Shown here: positions 1-8,189 of the stretch, piece after piece | Numbering within the stretch: the stretch's first letter is position 1 | Layout: each line of letters begins with the position of its first letter | Source: Zancudomyces culisetae | Lineage: Eukaryota > Kickxellomycota > Harpellomycetes > Harpellales > Legeriomycetaceae | Assembly: GCA_001969505.1 (NCBI GenBank) | Contig: LSSK01000005.1 | Span: 1 to 10,378 of the forward strand | Reading direction: 5' to 3' | DNA length: 10,378 bases | Program-made: the position numbers and the translations under genes | Notes under the pieces: generated by a model | The model's database searches: none | What the model was told of the DNA's origin: nothing | The model's input: the letters and a program-made list of their open reading frames with translations, nothing else

Positions 1-900
1 CGCATCCAAGCCTCCTGGAACATCCTCAGTCTCCCTCCTACTTTCGGTGTTTGCTGCTGTTTGCAAACCGAAAATTACCGCCAGTAGGAGCGGATTTGTG
101 TTGTCGTTGTTGCTGGATCTGCTGCGGCTCTGCTTGAACGTTCTGGTTAACTGATGGCTGAAACGGGATGCTTGGGAAGGTCCTGGTTGCGTTGAATCTT
201 GGTCTTCTCTGCTGCACATTTTTTGTTGCACGCTGCAATGTATTTGCTGCTGCTTTAACTTCGAGCATCTGCTGTATGTCCATGAGAGGCTTCTTTGATG
301 ATGAAACCATTTCTGGAGGATCTGATGGTACTCCTGAGGCTTTGTAGGACAGTTTGATTCTTTGCTGCGTGATATTGGATGCAACATCCGCAAGTAAAAC
401 TCTGATTGAGTTGATAAAAACTGAAAGTTTTTCGGCACTGACTGCTCCTCCGTCACGGATTGCTTCGTGCATGAAGTAATCCAAAGGTCTTGTAACGGCT
501 GATAAACGGTACTGGATGTCATATAACATCGCATCAGTACGTTTATTGTCACCTGATAACTTGATGTTTTCCTCTGGTGGTTCATAATCCATGCCAGAGT
601 TTCTTGGGATGGCTGCGTAAAACTTCTTGCGTTCGACATCTGCCAGTGGTGCCCAAAAGAAATCCTGTTCAACTGTTGGTAGCGCCTTTTGCGGTTTTGG
701 ATAAATGACCAGGTCGGATGGCGTTGGTCTGGCAACCACAAAATAGTCAACTGTGTCATCGTCGATTGCATCAACAATTGATGGTGCATTGATTTTGCTC
801 AGCTGGTGAATTCTGACACTGACATGTAAACATTAGGTGTAGTTTGCTTCTCACGAGCTGATAATGTCTCTATATCTGTTGCAAAACTTCGACTGTAACA
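1..900 (-). mobile_element. Retroelement remnant, truncated by the window edge
   Basis: The segment reads on the minus strand and holds a Gag-like open frame. Near the left edge a second minus-strand frame is open from position 45 to position 1, overlaps the Gag stop codon and continues out of the window; it ends in P-G-G-L-D-A. An overlapping Gag and polymerase arrangement is usual for DIRS-like and other LTR-type elements, so the polymerase may lie just outside, but no reverse transcriptase motif is visible here. I found no terminal repeat, and the right border is placed only where protein-like sequence and higher GC content give way to AT-rich DNA. The family name (DIRS-like) is inference. 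Confidence 0.5.
38..832 (-). CDS. Gag-like retroelement protein, 5' end degraded
   Basis: The frame is open from a TAA at 833-835 to a TAG at 38-40, about 264 codons, but it has no in-frame ATG near its start. The first possible near-cognate codon is GTG at 737-739. The protein has an acidic stretch (AIDDDTVDYF), then RPTPSDLVIYP, an aromatic and helix-rich middle (DFFWAPL, then TRPLDYFMHEAIRDG), and a basic, Gln-rich, low-complexity C-terminus ending SSKHRK. No zinc knuckle CCHC is visible. This organisation matches Gag-like proteins that I recall from repeat-rich gut fungi of the Smittium type, where they precede a DIRS-type reverse transcriptase; that is recollection and not a search result. 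A second minus-strand frame (roughly 900-799, containing ETLSAREKQTTPNVYM) overlaps its 5' part, which suggests a frameshift and a decayed copy. Such a protein would form the particle or bind the element RNA. Confidence 0.55.
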   Translation of the reverse strand, partial: CLHVSVRIHQLSKINAPSIVDAIDDDTVDYFVVARPTPSDLVIYPKPQKALPTVEQDFFWAPLADVERKKFYAAIPRNSGMDYEPPEENIKLSGDNKRTDAMLYDIQYRLSAVTRPLDYFMHEAIRDGGAVSAEKLSVFINSIRVLLADVASNITQQRIKLSYKASGVPSDPPEMVSSSKKPLMDIQQMLEVKAAANTLQRATKNVQQRRPRFNATRTFPSIPFQPSVNQNVQAEPQQIQQQRQHKSAPTGGNFRFANSSKHRK

Positions 901-1886
901 TTTTATTTTTATTTATAATGAAAACTTTCATTAATTTTAATTACTATATATTTTTTATACTATTGAGGAGCCTAGCTATAGAACAAATGTTAAGGATGCA
1001 ATAATAACCAGGGAACATCAGTTTATATAAATTTGGATATTTTTAATTAGTATAACACTGTGATATCATCAATTCATTGTCATTACATCAGTTTATCTAA
1101 AGTATAGCACATTTTATTGATTAATGTTTAATAGAATTTATGGTGATGTATTAACCTATATAAACGAGTAATTATGAATTAAGTTTAGCTTCAAATAAAG
1201 ATTCTACATACAATTAATTGCTTTTGGATAACTGAAACATTACTACCGGATTTTTAATCTATTCAGCTTCGTCGTACTATAATTCACTAAACTGAGTTCT
1301 TAGAAAATCAGTAGTTAAAGTAAAATATAATTTTAACCTTTATTTTATCATCACTGTATATATTATGTTAACTGTAATATGTTCATTATTTCTTTTTATC
1401 ATCGTTCAATATTGAATAGATATTAAATTCTGGTATTTTATCTAAATCTTTATAACAACTTTCCTTAGAATATGTATTTTTTTCCATTAATACTATTTGC
1501 TATTTTTTTGTAGTATACATAATTTATTAAAAACATCAGCTATCCCTTGAAAATTTTCCAAGGTTAGGTTTCATGTCCTAGTAGTTGTTTCTTTTAGTGA
1601 AGGAAGAAAATACAATCAAATGCTGGTGATATATATTATTGAAGAGCGTACTTTTGGACCCCTAAGTGTGATAAAACAAAGGCTAAAAAAGCTCATGATA
1701 CCTTTATCCCTTAACTCAAATCAATGACTCAAACTCAACTATAATCTTAGAAGAGTATTAATCTTTTTTTTTGGTTTGTTATTCGCTTTAAAAGCATTTG
1801 TTATTTGCCGATTTCTTGTTATAATAATTGCAAATAAGTGTAAATAATTAGTTAGATTTATGTTCAAGCTTTAACAAATCGACAAT
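901..1886. other. AT-rich intergenic region without recognisable gene
   Basis: No open frame of useful length, tRNA arms or snRNA motifs were seen on either strand. It contains a 12-bp direct repeat (ACATCAGTTTAT at 1015-1026 and 1085-1096) and an imperfect palindrome at 1545-1563. The last 150 bases before the splicing-factor ATG include a T-run (about 1764-1772) but no convincing TATA box. This stretch presumably holds the promoter and 5' UTR of the gene starting at 1887. Confidence 0.5.
1545..1563. repeat. Short imperfect palindrome
   Basis: CCTTG and CAAGG arms flank AAAATTTT plus one extra C. It could form a small hairpin or bind a dimeric protein, but short AT-centred palindromes arise often in DNA of this composition, so no function is claimed. 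Confidence 0.3.
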
Positions 1887-4568
1887 ATGCAAAAGCACAA
1901 ATCTGGGCAGGGGTTTGGTATAAAGTTGAAAACCAATACTCTGGTTAATAAAAGAGTTTTAGATCAAGAAAAAAAAAAGGTAGCTCTTAATTCCTTTAAC
2001 AAGAATTGATAATATTGACCCAAAGACTAAATTATTACATGTAGCGCGAAGAGGAGTATGAGGCTAAAGTCTATGAAGATTTTGTAGCATCCTTTGAGAA
2101 TGCTAGCGAAAATCCGCAATTTGTCAAAGCAGGTTAGTTTTTATAATGTGAATCCAATGAAGATTGAATACTTACATAAAATTATATCAATACGGCTGTT
2201 TAATAATCCTCTACTTTAAACGAATAATTACTAACTTTATACCTAGGCAACGACTCATCGAAGCCAGAAGTATACAAACCTAAAGGCAATGTATTGGTAT
2301 TTGAAAATCAAACAAAGGAAGAAGAAAATGAAAATATTGTATGGATTTAAACTTCGATATGCTTTGTGTTTTGCATTACTGTGGATATCTTGCATTTAAT
2401 CTTTATGTTTTGGTGTAATCAAATATTAGTCACAGTCAGAGTCAAAAAAACTTAAAAAGCGGAATTTGGATGTGTTCCTAGAAGAAATAAAAAAGTAAGT
2501 CTCAGTAGAATTAAAGGCTGTGTACAGTTTTTGTGTTCAGTTAATTGGAACAATTTTGATTTCAAACTGCAAAAGGAGAAAGTATACAATATCAATAAAA
2601 CTACATGGCGTCAACCTTGATTCTAGGGGACAAGAGGAGAGAGTGGAGCGTCTGAGATACAAGAAAGTAACCAGTACAGACGGAAACGAAGATTTTGAGG
2701 AGCGCACCAAAGGCTTTACTCTGATTGCAGGTGAATTCCACGAACCTTTATCTTTATATAATTTATGCTCAACCTTAGCTTTTTCATTGTGTATAATTCT
2801 GCATGAGGATTGTAATTACAAGAAAAACGCTTGAGGCGAAAGAACTGGAAGGTTGGTAGACGAGTTTATGTCTTACAATTTATTGAAAATAGCTTTCGAG
2901 GAGAAACCAGGCTCACACGAACTTGGAGACGAGACTACAACGAATCTATACGTGGGGAATTTGAGTCCCCAGACAAATGAAGATATGCTATTGGAGGAAT
3001 TTGGAAAATTTGGAGCGATTGGAAGTGTCAAAATCATGTGGCCACGGAAAAAAGAGGAAATAGAAAGGGCAAGGAATTCAGGATTTGTGTGTTTTATGGA
3101 TAGAGAGTGTGCAGCAGAGGCGCTAAGGGTAATGGATGGGTTTATGTTAAACGGGTATGATATGCGTGTTTGCTGGGGAAAGGCTGTTCCTGTACCTCCA
3201 AACCCAATTTTTGGTAAGTGGTATCTTTTATGACATTTGCTTCTCTTTTTATTTCTATCCTATTTTTATTGTCGTCTGATTCTTTAGCCAAAAATGCTAA
3301 TATCCTTTGAACACTAACCAAAATCTTGAATCGAAATTGATAAACTGCATTTTTGTAATTATAGATCCAGGAAGTGATAAAATCTTAAAAGTGCCACTAA
3401 CCGGCTTTCCATTCAATGCCAAGTTGCCACCTAAATCACGAGGTGGGTATGGTGGGACTGTGCTTCCTCTAGAAAACGTTGACACAGAGGTGGAAATCCC
3501 TGAGGTACTTGTGACCAAGCCCAAAGACATAAAGATGCTGAAGTTGATACATAGAACGATCGAAAATGTGATTAAGCATGGGCCAAAATTTGAGGAACTA
3601 CTAATGACAAAAGAAGTGGGGAATCCTCAGTTTCAGTTTTTGTTTGAATATGAGGTGGGTTTTCAAGTCGTTTCACTCGATATCTTGTCATAAAATAGGA
3701 CAGTAATATAGCGAATTATTTCCTACCTTCCACTTAGGCACCAGAACATGTATACTATCGATGGAAATTATATTCATTGCTAAATGGAGATAAGCCATAT
3801 ATCTGGAAAACTGATATGTTTTATATGTATGCTGGCGGTCCAATTTGGATTCCTCCAGAGCCACCAGCCCGCGAAAACGTAAGTTATGCTTTTCATATAT
3901 TTAGAAAATTATTGATTATTTACATTAATGAATTTGCTATGGTGATTCTTTTTGGTTTTTCTTTTGCGTTTTTATGTAACCCAACATGTGTATGTCAGGA
4001 TGCAGGGAAAGGGTATGTATTTGGTTAAATTCTCTAATATTTATGGAATCTGGTTTAGGAGTTCTCGGAGATGGGTGATTCCTCCGCTGAAGAAGAGAGT
4101 GAAAAGATAATGGTACCCAAATCAAAGCTAGGTGAAGTGGCCACCTCTCGATTGAAGAATCGATTAAAAGACTTGAAATTATCTAATGGGCCAATAGCGA
4201 AGGCCATGGTGTACGCAATAGAGCATGCGGAGGCGTCTGATCAAGTGGCTGAAATAGTATCGTCGTTTATGTTTGATGTTACTATCGACCAACAGGTATT
4301 GTTAGCGCGCCTGTATCTGGTTAGTGATATTTTGCACAACTGTAGCGCTCCAGTGCAGCATGCATGGAAATTTAGGGCGAGTTTTGAAAGTGTACTACCA
4401 AAGATGTTCAAAGTGATTATATCTGTTTATAACTCAATTGATACGAAGATAAGATCAGAGCACTTCAAGAAAAACGTTTTATCTGTCCTTGCTGTTTGGG
4501 AAGCTTGGTTGGTATACCCAAATACATTTATTGAGCAACTTGCTTCCGGATTTTTCCAGAAAAAGTAG
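1887..4568 (+). CDS. U2 snRNP-associated SURP-domain protein (U2SURP/SR140 homologue), nine exons
   Basis: Nuclear pre-mRNA splicing factor of the U2SURP/SR140 family, which associates with the U2 snRNP. Exons by splice consensus and phase: 1887-1979, 2045-2132, 2247-2338, 2436-2494, 2627-2730, 2893-3213, 3365-3654, 3738-3878, 4059-4568. All phases agree and the sum is 1698 nt, giving 565 residues. The ATG at 1887 is preceded by an in-frame TAA. An N-terminal segment resembles the family (YEDFVASFENASEN), followed by a Lys-rich LEEIKK helix. The RRM spans about residues 163-245, with RNP2 LYVGNL (164-169), an SVKIMWPR segment typical of this family, and an RNP1-like NSGFVCFM. FPFNAKLPP follows. 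SURP is at about 311-363 (LKLIHRTIENVIKHGPKFEE, then YYRWKLYSLL). The CID is at about 420-560 (ARLYLVSDILHN, then WEAWLVYP). The protein stops right after the CID, so the RS-rich tail of animal homologues is absent. Family call is near certain; exon 5 borders are the least sure. Confidence 0.93.
1980..2044 (+). other. Intron 1 of the U2SURP homologue
   Basis: Donor GTAGCT follows AAG and the acceptor is ATGTAG. A GACTAA branch-like motif lies about 15 nt before the acceptor. Phase 0, 65 nt. The flanking exons read from a Lys-rich end into REEEYEAKVYEDF, matching the family N-terminus. Confidence 0.85.
2133..2246 (+). other. Intron 2 with consensus TACTAAC branch point
   Basis: Donor GTTAGT, acceptor CCTAG, 114 nt, phase 1. 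A perfect TACTAAC branch point sits at 2229-2235, 11 nt before the acceptor AG. This is the clearest evidence in the window for ordinary spliceosomal introns of a fungal type. Confidence 0.88.
2339..2435 (+). other. Intron 3 of the U2SURP homologue
   Basis: Donor GTATGG, acceptor CACAG, phase 0, 97 nt. It joins an acidic EEENENI segment to SESKKLKKRN and then LDVFLEEIKK, which resembles the Lys-rich linker of family members. Confidence 0.8.
2495..2626 (+). other. Intron 4 of the U2SURP homologue
   Basis: Consensus donor GTAAGT, acceptor TTCTAG, phase 2, 132 nt. The join gives LEEIKKGQEERVERLRYKK, close to the linker helix that precedes the RRM in animal homologues. An open frame crosses part of this intron but begins without an ATG. 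Confidence 0.8.
2731..2892 (+). other. Intron 5 of the U2SURP homologue
   Basis: Donor GTGAAT after GCAG, acceptor AAATAG, phase 1, 162 nt. The split codon restores GCT (Ala) and the frame runs into FEEKPGSHELGDETTTNLY at the RRM start. The donor is weak, so this is the least certain junction in the gene. Confidence 0.65.
3214..3364 (+). other. Intron 6 of the U2SURP homologue
   Basis: Consensus donor GTAAGT, acceptor TTATAG, phase 1, 151 nt. A CACTAAC branch-like motif lies about 50 nt before the acceptor. The join reads NPIFDPGSDK, leading to the conserved FPFNA segment. Confidence 0.85.
3655..3737 (+). other. Intron 7 of the U2SURP homologue
   Basis: Donor GTGGGT, acceptor CACTTAG, phase 0, 83 nt. 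It splits the SURP domain between FLFEYE and APEHVYYRWKLYS; the joined sequence matches the family across the junction. Confidence 0.88.
3879..4058 (+). other. Intron 8 of the U2SURP homologue, open in frame for 150 nt
   Basis: Consensus donor GTAAGT, acceptor GGTTTAG, phase 0, 180 nt. The upstream exon frame stays open to a TAA at 4026-4028, so unspliced RNA would add about 49 residues and then stop before the CID. A CAG at 3996-3998 and a GTATGT at 4013-4018 bound a 14-nt segment that looks like a micro-exon but would break the frame. Confidence 0.85.
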
Positions 4569-5101
4569 TATACTTTGCTTAAATATGTGTATCTTTTTTG
4601 CTTAGTCCCAATCTACAATTATGTCTGCTCGTTCTGGTTTACATTTTAGCCGCTTCTTCTGTAGTCTATACCAACTGCAATGCCGAGGTCATGACCCACG
4701 CAAAAACTTGGAAAATCTAACAAGCCTTGTTTTCATTTTTATCGATTTTTATTGCTAGCCAATGGCTTTTCCCCACTTAATGGTTTTCTTTCAATAGAGG
4801 CAGCTGAGTGGGCTTGACATCGAAAAAAAATCAAATCAAATCAAGTATATTCGTAAGATCAATATGACTCCTGCTACTCAGTTACAACTCTTATGTCGGC
4901 TTTTAAACATTGCATCAATTTCCCCCTATTTGAATCTACTACTTACAATTGATTGTTATGACTTTTCTGTTGTGATGCTGCTAATCCAAAACAAAGAATT
5001 AATTTAATAAAGTTTTGTATTTGCTTTAAAGAATGGAGCAGGGATCGTTATAATCATAAACTATTGTTGAATTTGATTTTTATATATTTCTTGTATAGTT
5101 T
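4569..5101. other. Region downstream of the U2SURP homologue, no clear gene
   Basis: A 46-codon plus-strand ATG frame begins near 4621 but has no recognisable content. An AATAAA lies at 5006-5011, far from the stop codon at 4568. Short repeats of the type ATCAA occur near 4830-4845. No tRNA or snRNA features were found. Confidence 0.4.
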
Positions 5102-5330
5102 TTAATAGTTTATATATAAAATACAGTTTAGGGGTAGAAAATAACAAATAATTAGCATATCAGTTTCTAAAATCGCCAATACTTTTGGAACACAGTAACA
5201 CAATGCGCTTTTAGGTTTAGAGGTACCGACCATATGTGACATTGGTCTTATTATTGGTCTTGCTCTTAAAGCCAACGCTGATATTTTTTTTCCCAATTGA
5301 GGGTGAAGTAAGAATATTTCTGTTATAAAA
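5102..5330 (-). other. Weak minus-strand open frame, possible terminal exon
   Basis: The frame runs about 76 codons to a stop, directly after a splice-acceptor-like TTACTTTTAG (5340-5331 on the minus strand). The peptide contains FITEIFLLHPQLGKK, then a basic stretch (LALRARPIIRPMSHMVG) and LCYCVPKVLAILETDM. Another minus-strand frame overlapping it is also open for 37 codons. There is no initiating ATG at the start and no recognisable domain. It could be the last exon of an unseen gene, a decayed repeat, or chance. GC content at 5165-5290 is higher than the surroundings, which favours former coding sequence. Confidence 0.2.
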
Positions 5331-5762
5331 CTAAAAGTAAACTAAATATACTTTAGGTAGTGATATAGTTCATATGATTGCTGAAAATATGTTTAGTTTA
5401 TTCAAACTGAGTCATAATTTTTCAAAAACAGATATTTATTCAGTTTATTTATTACTGTATCTAGTAAAAGTCGTTAGTAATAAAAAAAAACAACACTTTA
5501 CATATATTCCTACACAACCAAATGGTATATCAGTACATGGTCATAACTCAGGCTTAATATTTTAAACTTTTATGTGTTTGTTTTTTGTTGACTTATTTCG
5601 CTAACAACAACTATCTTCTCTTTTTTTTCTACCTTTAGTTATCAAATCAACTTTGGGTCTGTCTATAAAAGCTAAATTTATATAGTTTAAAGTATATCAA
5701 AGTCAAAGGGGCAGGAATTCTCTACACTCCGAATTAATTCAATATTGGAAATATACAACAGC
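5331..5762. other. Upstream region of the surface-protein gene
   Basis: It contains a 63-codon plus-strand ATG frame (5374-5565) with no recognisable features, a pyrimidine-rich tract at about 5610-5638 ending in TTTAG, and a TATA box at 5664. The tract and TATA box fit a promoter for the gene starting at 5763. Confidence 0.4.
5664..5670 (+). promoter_or_regulatory. TATA box upstream of the surface-protein gene
   Basis: TATAAAA lies about 95 nt upstream of the ATG at 5763, in a stretch without coding features and just after a pyrimidine-rich tract. The spacing suits a fungal promoter with a short 5' UTR. It is a sequence match only. Confidence 0.45.
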
Positions 5763-7967
5763 ATGTCTCTAAAATTTCACCTAAACGTATTTTTAGTAAT
5801 ATTCAGCGGACTGGCAAAAAGCTCTTATTTCCAACCCGAGGATTGTTTTATCAGTCAATGCAATAACGATACGAGTAAAACGGGGTGTGTAGCTGTATGC
5901 TATGGGGAGTCAATCCTCAAAAACTCAAAGCTTAGAAACAGTAGAAAATGCTATTCAGAATGTAAACCTCTTCTTCCGGACAAGATTGGTGGATATCTGG
6001 AATGTACTTCTAAATGTATTTTATCAGAAAAGGAGTTGAGAGAGCTCAATATGAATGCTAACCCAAATCAAAACAACCTTGGTAATGACACTCAACAAAG
6101 CAGGGTTATAGGCCAGATTCCACCACCAAATGAAAATAACGCTAGTATCAATTTAGTCGACAAACCATCGACCTTTTCGCAACCTTTAAATGATAAAAAC
6201 AGCGATTCCAATCAAGTCAATGACAGTGTTATCCCCAGACAAGAACCATTATCCCAAGATAACTCCAATTTTAGACAACTTACTTTTGGTATTTCGAATG
6301 ACCCTCAGCATTCTGTTATTAACGATATAGTTATACTTGAGTTGGTTCCAAATGAAGCAGATGCACAATCAAACAGCCCAGATTCAGCAAAAAACGAGAA
6401 TGAGCCACAACCACAACCACAACCACAACCGCAGTATCAGGATCAACTACAGCCAACTGAGCAATCGGCTACTATTGATACTTCGCACATTACATCAGCA
6501 GAAGTTTGGGAAACTATTCAACCGTCATATAATGATGCAGTAGATAATCAGCCTCATGGCTTACCGAAATTACAAAGCGATATTTTAAACACACCCACCA
6601 CTTCACCTATATTTCCACAAATTCAGCATATAGAGCAACCACAGATGCAACCACAACCTAAACTCCAAAACCAAGCCGAAAATTCTCAATTAATTTTAGA
6701 AGAAGTAGAAATACCAAACCAAAAGTTAAAGCAGGAAAACACAGAAAAAAGTTTTGAAAATCCTGCGGTCAATCATAGTCCTCCAAACATTATTCCACCC
6801 CCTGTAATTCCAGATTTGGTGAATGATCAAAAGATAATAAATGACAACAGCTTTAAAAAAGACTCGGGTACAAACGTTCTCAACCCTGATAATGCAGAAA
6901 AATTGAGTATTGATACACCGCTTGGCATTTCTGAGGGGAAAGTCTACAATAATCCTCAAAAGGAGCTGGAAAAATATGAACAATCGACTAAAATGCTTAC
7001 ACCAAACCAGGAAATGTATTCAGGACAAGCGATTCAGCAACCAGGAAAACATTCAGAAATTGGAGATCCAGAGCTTGCGCTACCGCCTACCCACCCGCCT
7101 ATTTTACCAGCTGATAAATATGAGAACATGGTAATAGGAAATCAAAATGACAACTATACAAAAAATACAACTCCAGAAAATGTTCACGACAAGGGTGACA
7201 ATCTAAATATAACCCCTAGTGTAAACTCATATCAACCAATACCCATACAGATTCCTCTACAGCAAGATCCTGTGGTACAGTCTCTGATAGGTTTGAATCT
7301 ACAACAACCACAACCACAACCACAACCACAACCACAACCACAACTACAACCACAACTACAACCACAACTACAGCATGTTCAGTTACACGAACCAAGTTAT
7401 CAAGACCATATGGCACCACCTTTAGGTGTTCAACCTCAATTATTGTCACCAATTCAAGCGCCACCACAAATTTTGCCACAGTTACCACCACAACAACCAA
7501 ACAAAGAAAGTACTTTATCTAACTCTCCTCCTTCAAGCGAGCCTTTGTTACCATCAATCCAAAGATCGATGAAAGATTTGCCAGGAGGGCCAAATTTAGA
7601 ATTATCGATTCCATCCCCTTCACTTCAGGATAAATCATCACTTCCCCCAGCAAAAGATAACTCCTTGCCACCTTTAGATATACTGAAAAAATTGGGGGGT
7701 AGTAAACCAGGGACAGGAGGGGGGTCAGATGGGCCAGGTGGGCCAGGTGGACTGAATGGAAAACTTGATCTTGGAGGAAAAGTTGGAGGAACAAAAGGTT
7801 CAGGATTTGGGATTACAAATTTTTCCTCTGGGGGACTCAACAGTACAGCCAAATTTAATCGAACATCTTTAAACTATACAAGCACCACTGGAATCACAGA
7901 TGGTGCAAACCATAACTTTGATTATAACTACCAGATACTTTTACTCCTTATTTTTACCATTGTATAG
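5763..7967 (+). CDS. Predicted secreted Cys-rich, Pro/Gln-rich surface protein, possibly GPI-anchored
   Basis: Intronless, 734 residues. ATG 5763 is chosen because the frame's earlier start (5745) is a TTG. Residues 1-21 look like a signal peptide: Lys4 then the hydrophobic run FHLNVFLVIFSGLA. A compact module follows with cysteines at 28, 33, 42, 46, 63, 67, 81 and 85 (spacing C-x4-C-x8-C-x3-C-x16-C-x3-C-x13-C-x3-C), and I see no further cysteine. The rest is a long disordered stalk rich in P, Q, N and S, with (PQ)5 at 215-224 and (PQ)6 plus PQLQ repeats at 516-537, many N-x-S/T sequons (for example NYT, NTT, NFS, NRT), and a Gly-rich stretch at 645-683. It ends in a short hydrophobic run, residues 725-734, compatible with a GPI signal, though brief. 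The CX3C-rich N-terminus recalls small Cys modules of fungal cell-wall proteins, but I cannot name the family. Wall protein or adhesin is inference. Confidence 0.85.
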   Translation: MSLKFHLNVFLVIFSGLAKSSYFQPEDCFISQCNNDTSKTGCVAVCYGESILKNSKLRNSRKCYSECKPLLPDKIGGYLECTSKCILSEKELRELNMNANPNQNNLGNDTQQSRVIGQIPPPNENNASINLVDKPSTFSQPLNDKNSDSNQVNDSVIPRQEPLSQDNSNFRQLTFGISNDPQHSVINDIVILELVPNEADAQSNSPDSAKNENEPQPQPQPQPQYQDQLQPTEQSATIDTSHITSAEVWETIQPSYNDAVDNQPHGLPKLQSDILNTPTTSPIFPQIQHIEQPQMQPQPKLQNQAENSQLILEEVEIPNQKLKQENTEKSFENPAVNHSPPNIIPPPVIPDLVNDQKIINDNSFKKDSGTNVLNPDNAEKLSIDTPLGISEGKVYNNPQKELEKYEQSTKMLTPNQEMYSGQAIQQPGKHSEIGDPELALPPTHPPILPADKYENMVIGNQNDNYTKNTTPENVHDKGDNLNITPSVNSYQPIPIQIPLQQDPVVQSLIGLNLQQPQPQPQPQPQPQLQPQLQPQLQHVQLHEPSYQDHMAPPLGVQPQLLSPIQAPPQILPQLPPQQPNKESTLSNSPPSSEPLLPSIQRSMKDLPGGPNLELSIPSPSLQDKSSLPPAKDNSLPPLDILKKLGGSKPGTGGGSDGPGGPGGLNGKLDLGGKVGGTKGSGFGITNFSSGGLNSTAKFNRTSLNYTSTTGITDGANHNFDYNYQILLLLIFTIV
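6405..6434 (+). repeat. Hexanucleotide repeat encoding (Pro-Gln)5
   Basis: Four CCACAA units followed by CCGCAG encode five Pro-Gln pairs in the surface protein. The last unit has diverged by synonymous changes, which suggests the peptide is kept while the DNA drifts. Confidence 0.9.
7302..7373 (+). repeat. (CCACAA)n minisatellite with nested 12-mer, encoding Pro-Gln/Leu-Gln
   Basis: Six CCACAA units are followed by alternating CTACAA and CCACAA units, a 12-bp higher-order repeat encoding PQLQ. The array is in frame within the surface protein. Such tracts usually change length by slippage in multiples of 6 bp, which keeps the frame. Confidence 0.92.
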
Positions 7968-8073
7968 CCATCATGCAATTTGCCATTACTTGTAATTTAT
8001 CCCATGTCATCTAATTATATGAACTAGAAAAGTGAGATTGGTAACCGCAGATTCTTATATTCCCATTTATAAA

Positions 8074-8079
8074 AATAAA
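8074..8079 (+). terminator. Candidate polyadenylation signal for the surface-protein gene
   Basis: AATAAA lies 107 nt after the TAG stop at 7965-7967 and is followed by T-rich sequence. In AT-rich DNA this hexamer is common, so position is the main support. Confidence 0.35.
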
Positions 8080-8189
8080 TCATTTTGTCTTTACAGTTCA
8101 AATACCATAACTCGGTACTGTTAGTGTTCATGTATAAAGATGAAATACACTAAAATATTTGAGATAAACCAATAAGTTCCTGATTAAAT

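Noticed and set aside
1015-1096. 12-bp direct repeat ACATCAGTTTAT
   Set aside because: Short and AT-rich, with no further structure; compatible with chance.
3999-4012. 14-nt micro-exon in the U2SURP homologue
   Set aside because: It has CAG before and GTATGT after, but both neighbouring exons meet in phase 0 and 14 nt would shift the frame and destroy the CID.
4565-4690. Extra 3' exon of the U2SURP homologue
   Set aside because: The frame after TTTGCTTAG is open for about 40 codons but hydrophobic, unlike an RS tail, and the donor would be weak.
5374-5565. Plus-strand 63-codon ATG frame
   Set aside because: No domain, no homologous phrase, and located in the presumed promoter region of the next gene.
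5745-5762. Upstream start for the surface protein
   Set aside because: The codon at 5745 is TTG; the first ATG is 5763 and it gives a better signal peptide.
6337-6543. Plus-strand frame with HNHNHN repeats
   Set aside because: Shifted reading of the CCACAA repeat inside the surface-protein gene.
7216-7500. Minus-strand frame with a long poly-valine run
   Set aside because: It is the antisense shadow of the CCACAA repeat; the plus frame has signal peptide, cysteine module and full-length openness.
7519-7852. Two minus-strand frames over the 3' part of the surface-protein gene
   Set aside because: Proline- and leucine-rich peptides produced by the complement of Gly-rich and Pro-rich codons; no ATG-supported domain.
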